The notes under the pieces are model-generated. The model did not search any database. It saw only the letters and a program-made list of their open reading frames with translations, and was not told where the DNA came from. A DNA stretch of 64,000 nucleotides from Progne subis subis. Its lineage: Eukaryota > Chordata > Aves > Passeriformes > Hirundinidae. Both the position numbers and the translations under genes were made by a program. The stretch covers positions 1-64,000 of the forward strand of contig JAKJHU010000151.1 of the NCBI GenBank assembly GCA_022316685.1, read 5' to 3'. Position 1 is the stretch's first letter. Each line of letters starts with the position of its first letter. This document shows, piece by piece, positions 51,901 to 63,400 of this stretch.

Positions 51901-54683
51901 CTCCATCCCTTGTCCAAAGTCCCTCTCCAGCTCTCCTGGAGCCCCTGGAAAGGGCTCTGAGCTCTCCCTGGATCTTTCTCCAGGCTGGACATTCCCAGCT
52001 CTCCCAGCCTGGCTCCAGAGCAGAGGGGCTCCATCCCTTGGAGCATCTCTGTGGCCTCCTCTGGATTTGCTCCAGCAGCTCCAGGTCCTCCAGATGTTGG
52101 ACCCAGAGCTGGAGCAGCTCTGCAGGTGGGGTCTCACCTGAGAAGGGCCAAAAGGCAGAATTCCCCTTTTCCTGCTGCCCACGCTGTGGGATCAGCCCAG
52201 GACACGGGGAAGTTCCGGGTGCCAGCGTTGGGTCAATTCTTTGCCCACCAGAAGCCCCAAGTTCTCCACAGGCAGGGGGAGGCAGAATGCCCAACTTTGG
52301 GGTGGTTTTAGGGTTTTTTTAGTTGTCTTTTCTCAGCTGATTTGCATCAGTGGCCTCCCCAGAGGGGTCAGAGGTTCCCTTCCCTTCTCCCACAGCTGGT
52401 GGAGGTCAACGGCTCCCCGTGCCTGAAGCTGACGGAGGATGAGGAGAAGATGACGATCCCGGGGATGAAGGCGATCTATCGGCTCTACGACGCTGCTGGT
52501 GAGTCCGGAGACCCTTCTGTAATGGTTTTTAATTTAATGTAACCGGGCGGAAACACTAATTAATGTAGCGATTTTACGTTCGCCAAATTCCGGTTGTCAA
52601 ATTCAGCGTAGCCGTTTTAGTGTTTATTCTTTTCTGTGGGGGAGAGAGATTAGGGGAAAAGCGAAGCAGGCTTAAGCTTAAAAATTAACAAATAGTTTTA
52701 TTAACACACATTAAAAGAATGGAAAAAGAAAGTTGGGGAAAAATTAAAACAAAACAGAATGAAACTCTAAAAAAACGCTCTTCCTTCTTCCCCTTACAAA
52801 CTGTTAATTTTCTCACAAAACAACGTAGAAAGACACAACTTGTGATTTTTAGTCGGTTTTACCATTTGAACATAATCTTTCATTACTTTGGGAAAAGAAT
52901 CTAGAGTCTCATGGAGATATTTGCCGTAAGACAAAACAGTCCAGTGGCTCTCAATGTCACAAATCTGCAGCTGCATGGAATTTTTGCAGATTGTGCTGTT
53001 CCATTTATTAACAGCCTTCCCCTGGCTACCTATGGGCCTCTCAGTGTACGTGGGGTGCTGTTTAAGAATGCTTCCTCTAGTCTATAATCATCTTTGTCTC
53101 AAAGGCTGAGACCTCCTTTTAACTTAGGAGTGAGGGCTTTAAAGCTCTCAATTACATCTCAGTCACATCAGTCTTTAATTTTGATTAGAATCAAAATTAG
53201 CATTTCTCCTGACAGCATTAAGACGCTATAAGGAACGGTCCATTTCTCCATAGTTTACCCCGGAGAAGTCCAGTTAAAAATGTCCACATCCTCAGTCCTA
53301 TTCCAATATTATCAGTTCTTTCACTTCTAATTTACTGACTTTATGAGGTGTCTGTTCTACGGACCTTCTGTTTTCTTTCTTCTTTCTCTCAGGGAAGGGT
53401 TAGCCCTTGGAAGCTCCATGTTGCTAGGAATGGATTAAATCTGCCCAGGCCTAAAGTGGCCACGTGCTCCTTGCTCTGGGCTGTAGAGATGCAAAGCTGT
53501 GCCATCAGGAGAAACCGCTGAGTCTTGGTTTGGAAAGACAGTTGTCTGCTAAGGAAAGCTAGAGCTTCTCTTGGAATGGGGAATGTAAATCCTCTTCCCT
53601 CCAAATTATTATAATTTTGCAATTAGGGGCTTTCAGGCAAAGATATGGGAAATAGGAGTAACAGTTCTTTACTAGGAATATTAAAAAATAAAAAGGAAAA
53701 TACAAATGTGGTAGTACAAGAAATACAAGCAAGGAAGCAAACAAAAATCCTGGAAAACCCTGACAGAGTCAGGGTTACACCCTGGCACCCCGGTGGTCGG
53801 GGTGTTGGAAGCAGTCCAAATAAATCCTCCTGGAGTAACAGATGTGGTTCTGTGGAGTAGAGATGATCCTGTAGAAAGTCCAGTGGTGGCGAAATGGGTC
53901 CAGTCTTCCTCCAGGGATCCAGAGGAAAAACAGGACCCCTTGTGTACTTCACTCCCAGTTTTTATCCAGCTGGGAACAGCTCCGTGTTTCTCTGTAACTA
54001 GAAACAAAACTGAGCTAACCCATGATGCCTTCCCAGAGTCCTGGGGGAATCTCCTGCTCCGTAACTCTCCCTGACGTCCTCCTGGCAGGTCACCCCTTCA
54101 TGGACCTCATGGCCCTGGAAGAGGAGCCGTCGCCCAGCGCGGGGCAGGAGCTGGGGATCCACGTCCTGGGGCAGCTTGGGGAGATCACCAACGTCATTCC
54201 CACCACCGTGGAGCCCCTGCATCGCACCTACTTCAGGGACGGCCAGGTCAGGGGTGCTCCCATCTCCTGGGAGGTCTCCTCTTCCAGGCTGGAGGGTGGA
54301 TCAAGGGCGGCAGTGGCTCCTGAGATGTGCCAACAGCTCCAGTGCCAACCCGGACACGGGATTGGTGCTGGGTGGTGCCTTCCCACACGGATCTCCATCC
54401 CTGCAGGTGTGTGAGCCCCTGCCCAGCCTGCCCGAGGTGAGGACCCACGCCCAGGTGTCCCTCAACCTGCTCAGCCCCGCTCACCGCCGCCTCCACGAGC
54501 CGCAGCCCTACCCGGTAACGTCCAGCCCTTCCCAAATCCACACCTGGGAATGCCACTGGATGTGGTGGCCCGAGCAGAGCCACCAGGGAGCTGCTCCCTG
54601 ACCGCTCCTGTTCCCGTTCCCAGGTGGCCGTGACGGAACGGCTGCACCGGCTCTTCCTGGAGCTGCGTCAGGGCAGCCACTGA
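45935..54683 (+). CDS. NAPRT: Nicotinate phosphoribosyltransferase
   Basis: NAPRT joins nicotinic acid to PRPP with ATP, the first step of the Preiss-Handler route to NAD, in the cytosol. Thirteen exons give 524 aa (human 538): 45,935-46,121, 47,021-47,148, 47,783-47,865, 48,328-48,458, 48,527-48,642, 49,879-50,072, 50,239-50,379, 50,525-50,609, 51,457-51,537, 52,396-52,498, 54,089-54,246, 54,407-54,514 and 54,624-54,683. All are in phase. The start [17 protein letters not shown] sits in a strong CGCCATGG context and lacks about 13 residues of the human N-terminus. Family blocks are [46 protein letters not shown] (likely catalytic His, codon 48,595-48,597), [11 protein letters not shown] and [10 protein letters not shown]. 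Introns hold four minisatellites and LTR pieces, but the frame is clean. Confidence 0.96.
47210..47470. repeat. 57-base tandem repeat in NAPRT intron 2
   Basis: About four to five units contain TTCCTTGAACCTGGGATCCC, TGGAACTCCAATCCTGC and TTTTCCCAAC, followed by degenerate copies to about 47,740. Confidence 0.85.
48645..49340. repeat. (GGGATGGGAAT)n-like array in NAPRT intron 5, left part
   Basis: Units of GGGATGGGAATGG/GGATGGGGATGG run for about 700 bases. The + strand is almost pure purine plus T, with G runs suited to G-quadruplexes. The array is split by a solo LTR and resumes at about 49,681. Confidence 0.9.
49341..49680 (-). mobile_element. Solo LTR of an endogenous retrovirus in NAPRT intron 5
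   Basis: The 340-base element is on the minus strand. In its own orientation it starts TGTGGGCCTGATATTTC and ends CTACAACGACA. Before the end come a TATA-like CATAAAAGG and AATAAA (GACAATAAAGC), then TTTTTGCCTTCTG and CTCTCATCCTTCTTTCG. TG...CA ends and the signal order are those of a retroviral LTR. No internal viral genes are present. Target duplication cannot be read because it lies inside a GGATGG repeat. Confidence 0.75.
49681..49790. repeat. Right part of the interrupted NAPRT intron 5 array
   Basis: GGATGAGGATAGGGATGGGC and GATGGGATGGGATGGGGATG continue the array seen on the left of the LTR. Confidence 0.8.
50615..51430. repeat. Minisatellite filling NAPRT intron 8
   Basis: Units of about 17-60 bases are made of GGGATGTCACCTGGG, CTGTCCCCAGTGCTGGCAGG and GGCTGGGATGTCACCTGG. 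They repeat at least 20 times and occupy nearly the whole intron. Confidence 0.92.
51640..52165 (-). mobile_element. CR1 LINE 3' fragment, antisense in NAPRT intron 9
   Basis: This is the longest CR1 piece here (about 525 bases). On the + strand it reads GTCACAAAGGAATTTGCCTT, CACCATGGGCAGGGATACCT, GGTTGCTCCAAGCCCTGTCC, GTCCCTCCATCCCTTGTCC, CTGGATTTGCTCCAGCAGC and AGCTCTGCAGGTGGGGTCTC. Confidence 0.9.
52518..53517 (-). mobile_element. Possible LTR-element remnant in NAPRT intron 10
   Basis: This AT-rich foreign-looking block starts TGTAATGGTTTTTAATTTAA. It contains reverse AATAAA signals at 52,623-52,628 and 52,697-52,702 and interrupts GC-rich intron sequence. The layout suits the 3' part of a minus-strand LTR. 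The right boundary is unclear, and I see no reverse transcriptase, gag or env frames. Confidence 0.4.
53518..54005 (-). mobile_element. LTR fragment in NAPRT intron 10
   Basis: This is the reverse complement of the 3' part of the LTR at 61,935-62,717. Shared blocks include GTCTTGGTTTGGAAAGACAG, CTTTCAGGCAAAGATATGGG, AGTAACAGTTCTTTACTAGG and CAGATGTGGTTCTGTGGAGT. The two align for about 480 bases through the TATA-like GGATAAAAACTGGG, then diverge. The U3 end is missing or of another type. It lies antisense to NAPRT and ends about 80 bases before exon 11. Confidence 0.8.
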
Positions 54684-55616
54684 GGGGGGTCCCTGCTCAT
54701 CCCCAGCTCCTGCTCCGCGCTTTTTTTTTTTGGGAAGCCCAGGCGCCTTGTTAGGAATCAACGGCTCTAATTCAGACCTTTCTGCTGCCCGGTGCTAACC
54801 CGAGGAACCTGCAGGAACTGGGAGAGCGCCCTGGGCTCCCAGTAGGGAAGCTGGGAACGTGGGGATGGGGAAGGCAGAGCTGTCCCTGCGTCCTCTGGAA
54901 GTGACAGTCCTGTGCCCAGCTCAGTGGCCCCGCCAGCCTTGTGCCTTATCTTGGTGGCCCTGCCAGCCCTGTGCCCTCTGCGGTGGCTCCTGAAGATCCT
55001 TGGTGGCACCAAAAGGGTGGCACCCATGGGACATCCATGGGACACCCACGGCAGACACTCTGTGATTTGGCAATTCCGAGCTTCGTCTCTCTGGCCACAT
55101 TCCAGCTTTCCCCTTTTTAGGCAAATTCCGTGGGATGTGGAGGCTGGCTCCAGGTTGATCCCTGCTCCTGGTTGATCCCAGTTCCAGGCTGATCTCGGCT
55201 CCTGGTTGATCCCAGCTCCTGGTTGATCCTGGCTTCTGGTTGATCCCAGCTCCAGGTTGATCTCGGCTTCTGGTTGATCCCAGTTTCAGGCTGATCCTGG
55301 CTCCTGGTTGATCCCAGCTCCAGGTTGATCCCAGCTTCTGGTTGATCCCAGTTTCAGGCTGATCCTGGCTCCTGGTTGATCCCAGCTCCAGGTTGATCCC
55401 AGCTTCTGGTTGATCCCAGTTTCAGGCTGATCCTGGCTCCTGGTTGATCCCAGCTCCAGGTTGATCCCGGCTCTATGTTGATCCTAGTTCCAGGCTGATC
55501 CCAGTTCCAGGCTGATCCCAGCTCCAGGTTGCCACCTGCACACTCTAACCCCTGTTCCCACAGGAATCGTGGCTCTAACCCACACTGAGCTTCCGACTAA
55601 GCAAAAAATAAATAAA
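54684..55616 (+). other. NAPRT: NAPRT 3' UTR and polyadenylation signals
   Basis: After the stop comes unique sequence, then a tandem array (55,140-55,535), then overlapping AATAAA signals at 55,607-55,612 and 55,611-55,616. If these are used, the 3' UTR is about 930 bases and the array is transcribed. Confidence 0.5.
55140..55535. repeat. TTGATCCCAGCTCCTGG array after NAPRT
   Basis: About 20 units of 19-21 bases combine GGTTGATCCCAGCTCC, GGTTGATCCCAGCTTCT and GGCTGATCCTGGCTCCT. The higher-order pattern of about 63 bases repeats at 55,265, 55,328 and 55,391. Confidence 0.9.
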
Positions 55617-57452
55617 AGGCCTTTTCCCACCCTGGCTCCGACGCTAATTCCACTGAAAAACCCTTTGGAGCTCCATTGGGAATGGGAAGGTGAGAGGGAA
55701 ATCCCCAGGGGGTCAGACCTGTGGCTTTCCTGTGCGCCCTCCTCTCCATGGTTTGGATCTTGGCAGAAATTACAGGGAAGAAAACAATTAGGAGCTTGAT
55801 GAAGCATGGCCTGATGGTCCCGGATTTCTGAGAATTCCAACGGCATTGTATCCCATTTTAAAACAGAAAAAAAAACCCCAACCAAACCTCCAGGAAATCC
55901 AGGATCAGTTTGTTATAAATTAGATTTTTTTTATTTTTTTTTTTTTTAAGCAAAGCACCAAAGGTAAGGAGTCCGTTGTACCTGAGCAGAGATTTTTCCG
56001 AGTTTTTAGGAGAGGAGGAATGAAGAACAAGGAGAGTGACCTGCACCAGCATTTGCCACCCTCATGGATAAGATGCAATTCCCAATGTCCAGGAACCACT
56101 TTGGTGGGCAGAGAAGCTCCTGGGTGTCTCTGCACTTTCTCCTCAGGTATTTATGGATATTGAGGAGATTTCCGGAGCCTTTTCTTCTCCAGGCTGGGCA
56201 ATTCCAGCTCCCTCAGCCTCTCCTCATAGGAGAAGTTCCAGCCCCTTCCTCATCTCTGTGGCTTTTCCTTGGATTTTGTCTCTCTTGTACTGGGGAGCTC
56301 CAAACTGGACCCAGTATTCCAGGTGTGACCTATCAGAGCTGAGCAGAGGGAAAGAATTCCTCCAGGAGCTGCTGGCAACACTTGGAATGCCAGAAAGATC
56401 CCAAACCTCGCATAGTTTAACCAAACCACTCCAGGCGTGGTTAAAATTATTCCACTCTGCATTAAAGAAGGGGGGAAAGGAGCAGGAACGAGGTTAAACC
56501 TGCACATCTGGGACTCCTGGATGCTTTCCCTGAGGTTTTTGTGGAATTCTGGCACCCCACTGACTCTGATACAACTTCCCACTTAATAGCAGAGAACCCC
56601 CAAGTTGACAAATTCATTTAAGGAACACCAGCTCCCACCCAAACACTAAACTTTCCCGCAGAAAATCCCAGAGTGCTCTTTTTTCTTTTTTTTTTTTTCC
56701 ATTTTTGCCCTTGGAATTCTGGCATTTGACCCCAGAACTCGGAAGTGGACGCAAAGATGGGACAGAAAGTGCTAAAAGTGAGGTTGGAATGCTGAATCCC
56801 GCGCAGATTTTGCCAAAAAGAGGAAGCAGCAGGAGCCCAGAAGTTGCTCCTCTGCTCCCATCCTCTTTCCAGTTTTGCTCTTGGAAAAATACCAATTTTT
56901 AAAGCACAGCTTCACCTCAGGAGATCCGTGATTGGAAATAAGGGATGGTGGGTAAAAGTGCCAGTTAGTGCTGGATAAGAGAAGTGCAAGGAATTGAGGG
57001 ACGAGGGTGAGGAAAAATCGATCCTGGCCTGATTTTCCTCACTCCACAGATCCAGGTGAGGATGCTTTAGGAAAGGTTGTGGTTTCCTGGTAAACCTGGG
57101 GATAATTCCTCAGGTTTTGATCTCTGCTGGTCCCCAGCTTTGGAGGGAAGGGATGGCAGGGAAACAAGGATGTGGGAGACGCTCAGGCTGCGGAGTACCC
57201 AGAGAGGGAGAATTGTGGAATGCGGGGAATGAGAATGAATTTGAGCATCCATAACTCCAAGCTGCTCCCAAGGACCAACAACCACCAGATAAAGCCGAGG
57301 ATTTAACAAACCCAGCCTGACTTGGATAATTTGACACCAAGAGAGGTGAGAAGAGGCAGCTCAGAGCATCCAGGCTCGGCTGCTTCCACCTTCTGGGGAT
57401 GATCCAAGCTCCCATTCCTGAGGAGGCTCCGTGCCGTCGGCCCGGGACGGCG
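55617..57452. other. Convergent gap between NAPRT and the CYLD-like gene
   Basis: No coding gene is visible. It contains a CR1 fragment at 56,120-56,385. A reverse AATAAA (AATAAAAAAAATC on the minus strand near 55,929) is a weak candidate 3' end for the CYLD-like transcript. Confidence 0.45.
56120..56385 (-). mobile_element. CR1 LINE fragment (mid 3' region)
   Basis: On the + strand it shows TTCTCCAGGCTGGGCAATTC, CAGCTCCCTCAGCCTCTCCT, ACTGGGGAGCTCCAAACTGG, CCCAGTATTCCAGGTGTGAC and AGAGCTGAGCAGAG, the reverse of the CR1 region upstream of the 3' tip. Confidence 0.85.
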
Positions 57453-60400
57453 TCACTTGTAAAGTGCCATTTTCCTGCTCTGGTACAGGTACATGTAGGC
57501 GTCGCAGAAGAGGCGTTTGGCCACCCCATCCATGTCCCGAGGCTGCTCCAGGGCCAGCACAGCCAGGGGCAAGTCCAGGTATTTGGCAACTTCCGGGCAC
57601 AGCGTCACTGTGGGAATGTTGAAGCCGTTTTCGCCGCCTGCGGTGGAAAGGAGGAGCAAAGTACCAAACGAGATCCCAAAGAGATGAGTTCCCATGGCTC
57701 CAGCAGGTCCCAGCACGCTCTCAAGAGCCATGCAGAGCCTCAGCTGGGAGATGTGGAGGCCAAAAGCACTGGAAGAGGCCGGATGAGGGGAGATGGTTCA
57801 ACCTAAAGGGGCTCCAGGAGAGCTGGAGAAGGATTTTGGATAAAATAATGGTGGGACAGGACACAGGGAGTGGCTTCCCACTGCCAGAGCACAGGGATAG
57901 ATGGGATATTGGGAAGGAATTCTTCTTTGTGTGGGTGGTAAGGCCCTGGAATGGAATTCTCAGAGAAGCTGTGGCCGATCCTGGATCCCTGGAAAAGCCC
58001 AAGGCCAGCTTAGATGGGGCTTGGAGCAACCCCATGGCAGGGTTTGGAGCTGGAACCTTCCAACCCAAACCATTCCATGATTCTGTGATCAAAGCACAGT
58101 GGGGAAGGACAAGAAAACAATCTGTGCCCACCAGCTGAGCCAGTTGGGATGGGATGGGATCCCAAAACCTCCTTGTGGGACCACAATCAGAAGCTGGAAG
58201 TACCTGGAAAAACTCCTACCCGCTTGGCTTGGCCCCTCTGGAATCTAATTAGAGGAAAGCCAAATCCAGAGGAAGCCTAAAGAGGGGAACTTGAGAGGAA
58301 AAGGTGGAACGAGCAGGCCCTGGGAGCTTCCCACATCCCATTCCCAACATCCCATTCCCGTTCCCTCACCGTGCCGGTCGGCCATGCTGTCGAAGAACAT
58401 CCAGTGCTCGTTCCCGGGACCGTATTTCACGAAGGACACGTAGTGACTGGTCTCGATGCAGAGCACTGCAAACAGCTCCAGCTTCTCCCGTGGGACCTGC
58501 TGGCAGCCCCGGGCGCTCCAGCTCTGGAATTCCTCCGGAATGTGCAGCTTCCTGGGTTTGTGCGCTTTGCGACGGTGATGGGAGTGGACCTGAGGAGAAG
58601 GGAGAGGGTGGCATGGGCAGAACTGGCCCTGGCCTGCCAGGAATTGGGGGCAGAGGTCAGATTCCCGATTCATTCCCTGCTGATGTGATTCCCGTGCTCC
58701 CTGCTCGCCTGGGAATGGCGTTGTGGGAACAGCCTGGCAGCAGGAAGCTGAAATGGGAGCGGGCCGCCCTCCAAGAGGAACTGTGGGAATGCTCATGGAG
58801 AGGCAGCAGGGAGGAATCAGCACTTGGCTCCTGCAGGATTCCACCTTATTCATGGAACAGGTCATCCAAGGAAGCTGTGGATGTCCCATCCCTGCAATTG
58901 TCCAAGGTCAGGTAGGACAGAGCTTGGAGCAACCTGGGATAGTGAGCAACATCCAGGGGGTGGAGCTGGAATGAGCTTTCAAGGTCCTTTCTAAATCCAA
59001 GTTTTTTCCGTGATTCCATTATTATTTAGGCTCTGTGTAAGCAAAGGGTTCCCGGCTTCTGGATCCTGGTGGGAATGACCCTCAGGAAAAGGCTGCCCCG
59101 TGCCCAACCTGAGCAGCTGCAGGGACAGCCAGGGAAATGCAGGGATTTTGGGAGGGTCCATCCTGCTGAAAGCTTCCAAGGTGGATTTTGGGAACAACCA
59201 TGGAATACCTGTCTGGAGCAGGAGCTGCAGAACTGCTTCAGGCCCGTGGCTGCAAACACCTTGTCCTTGAAACACTCGGAGCATTCCAGAGTGGCAACAT
59301 CTCCACACAGGCAGCATTCCCTGGGACCTGCCAGGGGAACAGAGCTCAGAGGGAGCGTCTCCTCCAGATCCCACCTGAAATCCAGCTTTGTCCTGCCAAA
59401 ACTGGGACTCAAGAGGAATCCCACCCCAGAGAGCCCAGAGCTGGTTACTCGCAGCCCATCACTCACTGTCCAGCAGCAGATCTGTTATATCCAGCTCCAA
59501 GGAAGGGATGATTTTGCTGAACATTTTATATTCCTTCCCAAAACGTGGCATCTGGATAATGAAGCAAGATGGGATCTGGGGAAAAAAAAAAAACAACAAA
59601 AAAAAACAGGGAAAGGAGTCACCCTTCTGGAAGAACCAAATCCCTGAGATTTTCCTCTCAATTTGCTGTCATTATTCACAGGACAAAAGGGAAACAGCGA
59701 AAGCAGAGGCCTTTTCCTAAGTCACGCCTGGGTTCGGTGTTGGATACAGAACATCCAAGGCCTCACAGGTATTTTGGGAATCAAGCAGGGAAGCAGAAGG
59801 AACCTGGACTCACCTCCACCAGCTTCAGATCCGAGGACAGGAAGGAGCGCTCCACCAACTGCTGCACGTTGGGAACCACCAAATCCTCCTGTTTATCCAT
59901 AAATATCTGGTAGCAGTAACATTCCTGCTCCTGGCCTCCTGACCTGCAAGGAGAGCTCACGGGATTGGGGATGTGGTGGTACCAAAACTGTAATTTCCCA
60001 AGGTTTGTCCTGGGCTCGAGGCACCGAGGGTGGTTTGGTGCAACACAAAGCACTTTTTCCACCCCAAAATACCAAATTTATGCTGGGGGAGAGGGAGATA
60101 AGTAGGAATTTTGGCTTCATTATCCCTTTGGAGCAGCACATCCTATAAGCATAATCGTATTTTCCCTCGATATAAATCCAAAGGGTAATTCAGTATTTAA
60201 ATTGACAAATGGATGCTTCGATGAAGGATTAATTAAAAAAAAAAAATGCAGCCAAAATGCCAAACTCAAGGTGAGCTGTGTGCGCAGATCTCCCACAATC
60301 CCTAAAGAAAGCAGGGAAAGGATTTCCTTGGGATGACCCCGTGCAGGGGAGCTGCAGCACAGAGTCCTCTTTGTGCCCAGCCTTTCCCAGCACTCCACGA

Positions 60401-63400
60401 TCCACGGCTTGAGCGGCGGCTCCACAACTGGAGCACAGAAATCCAACAATTCCCTTCCTGTGCTCACAAACAGCACAGTTATTTTTGGCTTCCTCCAGCC
60501 TCTCATCCTCTTTGTAGAGTCCCCAAAAAACTGGGACTGCGTCCATGGACTGCCTGTTTTGAGAGGCTGCAGGAGCTGAGCCAGCTTGGCAGCCTGGACA
60601 AATCCCAGATTCATCCAAAGGCTGTCGGATGCTGCTGGATCTGCCCTAAAGTCGGACATCACCTTTCTCAAACCCCTTCTGGCTCTCCCTGAGGGTGGCA
60701 CAAGGTTTTTATCCCGATTTTCTGAAGGCAGCACCCTCCAGAGAGAGCTCAGAAGCGTCTTTGCCCGGATGGGAAAATCAGAACAAGCAGGATTGGAGTC
60801 CGTTCCTAAGGGAAGGCTGTGCAAAACTCAGAGCTGTGATTACAAAACTTTGGTGGAAAGGGACAAGTGACCCCCCACCAGGATTCTGAGGTGGAAAATT
60901 AATGAGCCTGGCCTTGGGAATTGTAACCCTCAGCTGTGGAAACTTACTGGAGTTTCAGTAGTGGCTCAATTCCCAGGATCTGCTGCATTATGAGATTGAG
61001 GAATTCCTCAGGATCTAGAGAGTGAGAGAAAAGGACGGATCAGACCACGCCAGGAACTGCCTTGTCCCACTGCATCCCAGAGCTGCCAGGTAAACATCAG
61101 GCAGCGTTCCAGGGACCTGGAATTTCCTTTTCAGGATAGGGGACAATTGGGATAAAGGCTGAGAGCACTTGGTTAAGGCACAAATCCCAAAGGGATCATG
61201 GAAAATGCCAAGCATCCTTCAGAGACTGCAATTCCATTAATCCCAGGATGGTTTGGGTGGGAAAGGACTTTCAAGATCATGGAATTACAGCCCCTGCCAT
61301 GGGCAGGGACACCTTCCACCATCCCAGGTTGCTCCAAGCCTCATCCAGCCTGGCCTTGGACAATTCCAGGGATCTAGGGGCAGCCACAGCTTCTCTGGGA
61401 ATTCCATTCCAGCTGTTCATCACCCTCATAGGGAGGAATTCCTTCCCAAAATCCCAACCGTCCCTGCCCTCTGGCAGTGGGAAGCCATTCCCTGTGTCCT
61501 GTCCCTCCATCCCTTGTCCCAAAGTCCCTCTCCAGCTCTCCTGGAGCCCCTTTAGGAACTGGAAGGGGCTCTGAGGGTACGGAGAGATTTAAAAGCTGCA
61601 AGAATTTTACAAGTGCATTTTTTACGTCAATTAACACCAGTGCCTAATTAAAGCACATTCCTGGGAGAAGCACAAAGGGAAGTTGCCAGCTGCTGCCTGG
61701 ATGAGGCAAAACTCCAGGAAGCAGCTAGGGAAAGGCTCCAGGGAGCTCCTCACCTTTCTCAGCGTTGGTAAAGCTGGAGCACTGGCCTTTGTCCGTGAGC
61801 TGCTCCCGGAGGTGCATCACGCTGCTGGCCCTGACAAAGCCAGTCCTGGGAACAACAACCAGCTGCAGGTGAGGGAAATCATGGAATGCCTGGGCTTGGA
61901 AGGGATCTTAAACTTCATCCAGTTCGACCCCCTGTGTCTTGGGTTATGTAACCTAAAAAAATGTGTATTCTATTTCATCTGTTGAAAGCTGTTTTTTTGG
62001 GAGATGTTTTGTCCTTCTCTTGTAACTCCAGGGGGGAGGAGGAGGATGCCTCCAAATCCTTAAATTCAGGTGGGGCAGTGTTTCTTATCTCTGTCACCAC
62101 CCCTCCATCCTCCAGGGAGACATCTTCTGATAATGGCCCACCAGTGCCATGACACATTCCATCATCCCATTGGGAGATGCTCCACAGAGTGGAGAGGAGC
62201 CAGCTGTTCCCAGCTAGATAAAAACTCGGAATGAAGGATACAAGGGATCCTGTTTTTCCACTGGATTCCCAGAGGATGACCGGATCCATCTCACCACCAC
62301 TGGATTTTCTACAGGACCATCTCTACTCCACAGAACCACATCTGTTACTCCAGGAGGATTTATTTGGACTGCTTCCAACACCCTGACCACCGGGGTGCCA
62401 GGTCGTATCCCTGACTCTGTCAGGGATTTTTCCAGGATTTTTGTTTGCTTGCTTGCTTGCTTGTTTGTTTGTTTTTGTTTGGTTTTTTTTTTGGGGGGGT
62501 GTTGTTTTTTTTTTTTTTTTTTTTTTTTTTGTACTCCTACATTTGTACTTTCCTTTAATATTCCTAGTAAAGAACTGTTACTCCTATTCCCATATCTTTG
62601 CCTGAAAGCCCATAATTGCAAAATTATAACAATTTGGAGGTAAGAGGGTTTACATTCTCCATTCCAAGGGAGGCTCTAGTTTTCCCTGGCAGACAACTGT
62701 CTTTCCAAACCAAGACACTCTGCCATGGACAGGGATGCCACCAATGAGACCAGGTTCTCCAGGCCCCATCCAACCTGGCCTGGGACACTTTCCAGGGATG
62801 GGGCAGCCACAGCTTCTCTGGGAATTCCATTCCACCCCCTCACCACCCTCACATGGAAAATTCCTTCCCAAAATCCCGTCTCAATCCCCTTTAAAACCAT
62901 TCCTCCTCATCCTGAACACCTCTGGATGCGGCTGCCAGGTTTCCCTCCTCCCTCCCACCTTCAGGGCAGCAGGGAAGGAATGAAGGCAAATGGGACAACT
63001 TCCAGCATTCCCTACGCTCACCTTCGGAGGGGATTGACAATCTCATCCCGCAGAATCCCCTGGACATTCCTGTCACACAGTGGGAAGGGCATGAAGAGCA
63101 TGGAGTCCAGCACGGAGGTGCAGGAGAAGAGGCTGCGGGAAGAGTGGGATGGGTTTGAGTTTCAGAGCTTGGAAGCAACAGCTGGAATCAAAATGTGGTG
63201 GCTGGTGACAGTCAATGGCTTTGATGGCCAGGAATCCATGCATGAAATTACAGGGAGGTGAGGGAAGCACATCTGCACAGTGAGGCACATCTGGAACAAT
63301 GGACACTGGGAGAAAGCAAGGGAACAGCTCAGGGAGGAGGAAATTCCTACTTTGCAGCCAAAACTGCTCAGGGAAGGACACCACTGAGTCTCTTCCTCTC

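Noticed and set aside
60120..60824. 234-residue minus frame between CYLD-like exons
   Set aside because: It contains CxxC-like pairs, but no splice sites connect it in phase and the CYLD homology passes directly from 60,948 to 59,943 without a gap.
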